Of a DNA stretch of 28,619 bases, positions 25,130-28,619 are shown in pieces. Under the pieces are notes generated by a model that ran no database searches, was not told the DNA's origin, and saw only the letters and a list, made by a program, of their open reading frames with translations. Origin of the DNA: a virus. Location: positions 1-28,619 of IMG/VR virus record IMGVR_UViG_3300030520_000090. One strand, 5' to 3'. Positions within the stretch are counted from its first letter, which is position 1, and every line of letters begins with the position of its first letter. The translations under genes were made by a program, and so were the position numbers.

Positions 25130-27231
25130 GAAACCTGCTCATCCTCGCGCTTCTACTGTGCTCCGTTCCCGCGTGGGCCACAACCTGGTTTGTGCGCCAA
25201 GCGGGAGGGACTCGCTACGACGCAACGCACACCTCAGGGCAGTGCTCGGGTCTTGCGGATGCCGACTACCCCGGTACCGGCACAAATCAAGCGTGCGCTT
25301 TCTCAAGCGTGCAATACCTCTACAGCGACGGCACATATGGAGTGGCGGCGTGGGTAGGAACGGGCGGAGATACCTACGTTATTCGTGGGTGCGCAGCGTT
25401 CTCAGGCGAGTCCAACCCGTCTCCTCCGAACTGCCGAGTAGGTTGGGTGACCAACACCGGCTCTGGAGGTTTGTGCGCCGGCATCACGGCCTACTATGGA
25501 TGCTCAATCCCGCCTCCACCCAGCGGGACATCCGGCAATCCAACGAAGATCCTCGGTGGCTGCGCCTACGGAACGTATACCTGCACGCCGGTAACGAGCT
25601 ATCCCTACGCGAGCAACAACCTCACGCAAATCTTCGGAGGCATGAACGTCGGTGCTGTGCTGTGGCTCTACGGCTCGCAGTACGTGACCATCGAAGGTAT
25701 AGAGATTACGACGCACAACGGGGCGTGCAGTCCAACTGGCTCACCAGCCTACCCTGCCGCGTGCAGCAACTCTTCTCCAGTCAGCGACTATGCAAAGTAC
25801 GGCATTCTGACCAACAACCAAACCTCAAACATCGTCCTCCAGGATGTCTACATTCATGGCATGGCGGTGGAAGGGATCGGCGGCCCAATCGGCGGCCCAT
25901 TCACTTTGACGCGGGTCTCCAACGACTTCAACGCCTTTGCTGGGTGGAACTTCGACGACACGAACTCCTACTTCGGCAACGTCACTTCGTACTCCATCAC
26001 CAGCAACGTCATCACACTTCAGTACACGAACGGCGAGGGTTTCTCGCTGACGGCTGGTCAGCTAATCAACCTCTCGGGATTCGGAACCTCGACGTTCCTG
26101 AACGGCCAAGCAATCACTCTGACCTCAGCGACCTCTTCTCAGATGGTGGCAAGCTTTACCCACGCGAACACCTCGGCGACGGAGAGTGGGAGCTATGCGA
26201 ATGGCCCAACGCCCGACGCTTCCGGTTCGACAATCACCCAGAGCTACATGACGATGGTTGGGAATGGATGCTTAGAGCAGTATCCCATCTCAAATACCGC
26301 GTTTCCCGCGAAGGCTTGCTGGGATAGCAACAGCGCCGGATTCGGCGACTCATGGTCGGGTCAGAACAGCGAACTGGACACTTTCACCTGTGACCATTGC
26401 GCGGTCTACTACAACGTGAAGGACGCAGCGATGGGTCCGCACACGCTCATTAAGAACCTCAGCGTGACAAACTCCATCTTCTACGGGAATATGGGGCAGC
26501 AGGGGAAGTGGGGCACGACAGCGAGCAATACCACCCTCTTCCAGAACAACCTCTACGTGGGCGACTGCCAGCGGATGTCTACGGCTTTACCGGGGGCTGC
26601 GCAGAACTTCAATCAGACGACAGGGCTGGGCGGCTCGTACCTAACCAATTACTGCCGCGCAGCTGGCGACCTGTTCGACTACTTCTCGGACATCAACTCC
26701 ACAGTCAACTTCAATGGCAATACTTTCATAGGCTACAACGCGACGATCTTGAATCTTGGCTTCGCGACAGTAGGCCAGGGTGCGACCTCTCCCTACAACT
26801 TCACGGACAATTCATTTCTCGGCTATTCGACCACCACGGGCAACTACCCGAACACAGGCCAGGCGCCAGGTCTGTTTTACAAGTCGGAGTCCTCTGTCAC
26901 CCTCGTCTCCTCGTACAACGCTGAATATGGAACCCGGAACGACAATTGCGACGGCACCTTTACGGGAACGCATATTGTCTGCACCGACCCCGCTTTCGTC
27001 AGCGAGCCAGCGCAGGGTGCCTATCCCCCGGATTCAGTGTTCGACAGCTTCAACTTTCACCCAACCTCCGGAAGCCCCTTGCGCGCGGCGGGCACGACGA
27101 TCTCAGGCATGACGACCGATTACTACGGGGTTACGCGCCCTAGCCCTCCAGGAATAGGCGGAGTTGAGTATTCCATCGCGACGTCAGCTAGTTTTTCAGG
27201 GGGATACATCTCTGGAGGTGTCGTTTATTAG
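25126..27231 (+). CDS. Exported parallel beta-helix protein (possible polysaccharide-acting appendage)
   Basis: A 701-residue protein starting with GTG at 25126, overlapping the previous stop by 4 nt (GTGA), with GAGGAT upstream. The signal peptide is MRN + LLILALLLCSV with a classic AWA cleavage site at residue 18. The mature start (WFVRQAGGTRYDATH...VGTGGDTYVIRG) is the usual opening of pectate-lyase-like right-handed beta-helices. Rungs follow, such as LYGSQYVTIEGIEITTHN and NIVLQDVYIHGMAVEGI. An E1-FCCH-like module (about 286-366) interrupts the rungs. The end (SPLRAAGTTISGMTTDYYGVTRPSPPGIGGVEY) is the typical closing of secreted beta-helix proteins. There are 18 Cys outside the signal. 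It may be a depolymerase or a binding protein; I see no definite catalytic residues. A longer-looking overlapping frame (25089-26327) is an Arg-rich shadow. Confidence 0.82.
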   Translation: MRNLLILALLLCSVPAWATTWFVRQAGGTRYDATHTSGQCSGLADADYPGTGTNQACAFSSVQYLYSDGTYGVAAWVGTGGDTYVIRGCAAFSGESNPSPPNCRVGWVTNTGSGGLCAGITAYYGCSIPPPPSGTSGNPTKILGGCAYGTYTCTPVTSYPYASNNLTQIFGGMNVGAVLWLYGSQYVTIEGIEITTHNGACSPTGSPAYPAACSNSSPVSDYAKYGILTNNQTSNIVLQDVYIHGMAVEGIGGPIGGPFTLTRVSNDFNAFAGWNFDDTNSYFGNVTSYSITSNVITLQYTNGEGFSLTAGQLINLSGFGTSTFLNGQAITLTSATSSQMVASFTHANTSATESGSYANGPTPDASGSTITQSYMTMVGNGCLEQYPISNTAFPAKACWDSNSAGFGDSWSGQNSELDTFTCDHCAVYYNVKDAAMGPHTLIKNLSVTNSIFYGNMGQQGKWGTTASNTTLFQNNLYVGDCQRMSTALPGAAQNFNQTTGLGGSYLTNYCRAAGDLFDYFSDINSTVNFNGNTFIGYNATILNLGFATVGQGATSPYNFTDNSFLGYSTTTGNYPNTGQAPGLFYKSESSVTLVSSYNAEYGTRNDNCDGTFTGTHIVCTDPAFVSEPAQGAYPPDSVFDSFNFHPTSGSPLRAAGTTISGMTTDYYGVTRPSPPGIGGVEYSIATSASFSGGYISGGVVY

Positions 27232-27284
27232 AGGACCTGTTCATGGTGGGGTAATCTGTTGAAGGGGATATTTGGACGGCTGTC

Positions 27285-27298
27285 TAACCTATAGGGGG
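27285..27298 (+). promoter_or_regulatory. Possible phage-type promoter core upstream of the lysis genes
   Basis: The 73-bp space before the lysis cassette is the largest gap in the window and contains TAACCTATAGGGGG. CTATAGGG matches the initiation end of single-subunit RNA polymerase promoters, but the upstream recognition half does not match T7, and part of the run also serves as the ribosome site of the next gene. No such polymerase gene is in the window. Confidence 0.2.
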
Positions 27299-27304
27299 TT
27301 TCGC

Positions 27305-27535
27305 GTGAATACATGGGCTGTTTGGGTTCCTTCGATCATCACTCTCGTCTCCGTGATCTATGCGGCGGGAGCTATCGTTGGAAGAATCAAGGATCAGGAA
27401 GCTACCATTTCAGCCCACAACGACTGGCTCAAAAGTCACGACGTTAGGTTAGGGGTCAACGAAATCGCCATCGCCAAAGGCGAGGCGTGGCGTGCTGGGT
27501 ACGATGCGGGCAAGTCTTCGCACGGGAGGGCCTAG
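27305..27535 (+). CDS. Small one-TM membrane protein of the lysis cassette
   Basis: I place the start at GTG 27305, which has AGGGGG six bases upstream; an earlier in-frame TTG at 27272 has poorer support and would put a charged stretch before the membrane segment. The 76-residue product has one N-terminal transmembrane helix (WAVWVPSIITLVSVIYAAGAIVG, about 4-26) and a charged helical tail (KDQEATISAHNDWLKSHDVRL). Its topology suits an inner-membrane spanin subunit, holin accessory or antiholin, and it lies directly before the lysozyme, overlapping it by one base (TAGTG). Which of these it is cannot be told from the sequence. Confidence 0.7.
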   Translation: MNTWAVWVPSIITLVSVIYAAGAIVGRIKDQEATISAHNDWLKSHDVRLGVNEIAIAKGEAWRAGYDAGKSSHGRA

Positions 27536-27969
27536 TGGACCTCGGACCCAAAGGCCTAGCCCTCATCAAGAGCTTCGAGAAATGCGTCCTGACGGCCTAC
27601 AGGGACGGGGCCGGCATTCTTACCATAGGTTGGGGTCACCGAGGACCCGAAGTTGTCCCTGGGCTCACCTGGACGCAGCAGCAGGCCGACCAGCAGCTCA
27701 TCAAGGACACCTCTTGGGCTCAATCGGTCGTCAATGCGATCACGGAGCCGATCAACCAGAATCAGAACGACGCCCTGGTCTCGTTCGTAGTCAATGTCGG
27801 CTCCGGGAACTTCATCTCCTCCCACCTTCGGCTCTACGTGAACGAGGGAGAGTTCGGCCAAGCCGCCCAGCAGTTCCTTCGCTGGGTACACGACGCAAAT
27901 GGTAATGTAGAGCAAGGCCTGGTGACGCGCCGAGAGGCTGAGATGGCATTATTCGAGGAGGCAGCATGA
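27535..27969 (+). CDS. Endolysin: T4-type lysozyme (GH24 muramidase)
   Basis: It cleaves the MurNAc-GlcNAc bonds of peptidoglycan at lysis. From the GTG at 27535 (GGGAGGG site, one-base overlap with the previous stop) it is 144 residues. The catalytic triad is visible with exact T4 spacing: E15 in SFEK, D24 in AYRDG and T30 in LTIGWGH (T4: E11, D20, T26). A NQNQNDALVSFVVNVG segment and a C-terminal LVTRREAEMALF complete the family pattern. There is no signal peptide or signal-anchor, so it depends on a holin to reach the wall. An in-frame start at 27487 would overlap the membrane protein gene by 49 nt and is less likely. The 3' end overlaps the holin gene by 4 nt (ATGA). Confidence 0.92.
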   Translation: MDLGPKGLALIKSFEKCVLTAYRDGAGILTIGWGHRGPEVVPGLTWTQQQADQQLIKDTSWAQSVVNAITEPINQNQNDALVSFVVNVGSGNFISSHLRLYVNEGEFGQAAQQFLRWVHDANGNVEQGLVTRREAEMALFEEAA

Positions 27970-28208
27970 AGGACTTGAGTAATTCGGGATGGGCTGGAAT
28001 CTTTATCTTTATGGCTGTAGTTTTGGCCGGGGTCGCGCTTTTCTCCAAAAGCTCGAATGCGACCGAGGTCCTCACCATCGCGTCGTCGATCATCACCGGG
28101 GCCTTCGGCTACATCCAGGGCGTGAACTCGAACAAGAACAATGTCCAGATCCCGCTCAACCCGGACTCACCGAGCCCGAACGTCAGCGTGAACAGCCCAA
28201 AAGCGTAA
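27966..28208 (+). CDS. Holin candidate (two transmembrane helices)
   Basis: An 80-residue protein whose ATG overlaps the lysozyme stop (ATGA), with GAGGAGGCAGC upstream. Two hydrophobic helices are evident: about 9-26 (WAGIFIFMAVVLAGVALF) and about 34-52 (EVLTIASSIITGAFGYIQG), joined by a short polar turn. A hydrophilic Asn/Pro/Ser-rich tail follows. This is the size and topology of a class II holin, which would let the signal-less lysozyme reach the periplasm. No specific family is recognised; the call rests on topology and its place next to the lysozyme. Confidence 0.72.
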   Translation: MKDLSNSGWAGIFIFMAVVLAGVALFSKSSNATEVLTIASSIITGAFGYIQGVNSNKNNVQIPLNPDSPSPNVSVNSPKA

Positions 28209-28226
28209 GCGTACCAAAGGAGCCCC

Positions 28227-28595
28227 ATGAAGAAGTTTCTCTTACCTCTCGTTCTTCTCTTAGCGGGTTGCCACGCGGCGACCTCCACAACCCCTCCAGT
28301 AGCCCTAGCGCCGGGCTTCTCCAGCCAAGCCGATCAAACCGTCGATCAGATCCTAGTGGGGGCACGCGGGTTCTACGTGTCGATCCAGGACAGCGTGAAT
28401 GCCCAAACCTACACGCCCACTCCGGCAGCCCTAAAGGCCCTCAACGACTTTGGAGTCGCCCTCAACACGGCCGAGACAGTGTATCTCGCCTACCACAACG
28501 GGACGGCAACTCTGGCTCAGGCTCAAGCGGCCGCAGCTACCGTGTCGACTCAGCAAACCGCAGTCTCAACCCTCGTCACAGGAGCAACCCAGTGA
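28227..28595 (+). CDS. Phage lipoprotein downstream of the holin
   Basis: A 122-residue protein with AAAGGAG before its ATG. It has a lipoprotein signal (MKKFLLPLVLLLAGC) with lipobox L-A-G-C and lipidated Cys at 15, followed by a Thr/Pro-rich spacer. The mature part is Ala/Gln/Thr-rich and probably helical (QADQTVDQILVGARGFYVSIQDSV, then a long Ala-rich helix), with no further Cys. The position suggests a lysis or envelope role. It could be an outer-membrane spanin partner for the 76-residue membrane protein, but it is longer and less Pro-rich than most o-spanins. A lipoprotein acting in superinfection exclusion is an alternative. Confidence 0.78.
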   Translation: MKKFLLPLVLLLAGCHAATSTTPPVALAPGFSSQADQTVDQILVGARGFYVSIQDSVNAQTYTPTPAALKALNDFGVALNTAETVYLAYHNGTATLAQAQAAAATVSTQQTAVSTLVTGATQ

Positions 28596-28619
28596 GCAAC
28601 GTCTTTGTAGCTGATGTTT
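28592..28619 (+). CDS. 5' end of a further gene, cut by the window edge
   Basis: GTG at 28592 overlaps the lipoprotein stop (GTGA), as at several junctions in this operon, and AGGAG lies 8-9 bases upstream. Only nine codons (beginning VSNVFVADV) are visible, so nothing can be said about the product. Confidence 0.45.

Noticed and set aside
25089-26327. A 412-residue plus-strand frame overlapping the beta-helix gene
   Set aside because: It is Arg/His/Ser-rich with no domain pattern. The alternative frame starting at 25126 gives a signal peptide, beta-helix rungs and a typical closing motif.
17685-27231. A diversity-generating retroelement, as in BPP-1
   Set aside because: I found no reverse transcriptase gene, no C-type lectin-like variable domain at a 3' end and no template/variable repeat pair in the window. 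It could exist outside it.
27487-27534. Upstream start for the lysozyme giving 160 residues
   Set aside because: It would overlap the membrane protein gene by 49 nt and add residues with no family counterpart. GTG 27535 has a better ribosome site and a typical one-base stop/start overlap.
1-28619. tRNA genes, CRISPR arrays, insertion sequences, integrase or attachment sites
   Set aside because: No cloverleaf-like TTCGANTC context, no regularly spaced repeats, and no transposase or integrase frame was seen on either strand.

Overview
The window is part of a tailed bacteriophage genome (Caudoviricetes). All genes I can support lie on the + strand and are packed head to tail, mostly with 1-4 nt overlaps or gaps under 50 bp. 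The layout is that of a podovirus: a T7-type connector/portal, gp11- and gp12-like tail tube proteins and a gp14/15/16-like ejection set, with no tape measure, sheath or baseplate genes. No terminase, replication, integration or regulatory genes are visible, so they must lie outside the window. The host is not shown directly. The lipoprotein, the signal-less lysozyme and the GC-rich, Asn/Ser/Thr-rich exported modules fit a diderm soil bacterium. An acidobacterial host is my best guess, from the style of the appendage proteins, but it is only an inference.

Layout. 1-5632, head module: the 3' end of a small protein gene, portal, a Bbp19-like small protein, a beta-rich protein, scaffold, major capsid protein, a Bbp16-like candidate cement protein, and a protein with two textbook C2H2 zinc fingers. 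5645-10117, tail tube: gp11-like protein and a greatly enlarged gp12-like protein. 10128-16002, ejection proteins (gp14-, gp15- and gp16-like). 16002-17675: a 34-residue ORF translationally coupled to a GARS-type ATP-grasp protein, then a small beta protein. 17685-27231, appendages: a T7-fibre-type protein, a lectin/nucleoside-hydrolase-like protein and a parallel beta-helix protein. 27305-28619, lysis region: one-TM protein, GH24 lysozyme, two-TM holin candidate, lipoprotein, and the start of one further gene.

The most unusual feature is the appendage block. Each of its three large proteins begins with a convincing Sec signal peptide, including the one whose next domain is the T7-type fibre anchor that should dock on a cytoplasmically assembled tail. 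Outside the signal peptides they contain 30, 16 and 18 cysteines, all even numbers, mostly in locally spaced pairs, as expected for proteins that fold with disulfides outside the cytoplasm. The middle protein has domains inserted inside other domains, and a nucleoside-hydrolase-like domain in which two predicted calcium-ligand Asp positions read as Asn. Together these suggest a phage whose receptor-binding or enzymatic appendages are exported, rather than assembled in the cytoplasm in the usual way. Other points worth a second look are the zinc-finger gene in the head operon and the ATP-grasp gene with its coupled mini-ORF.
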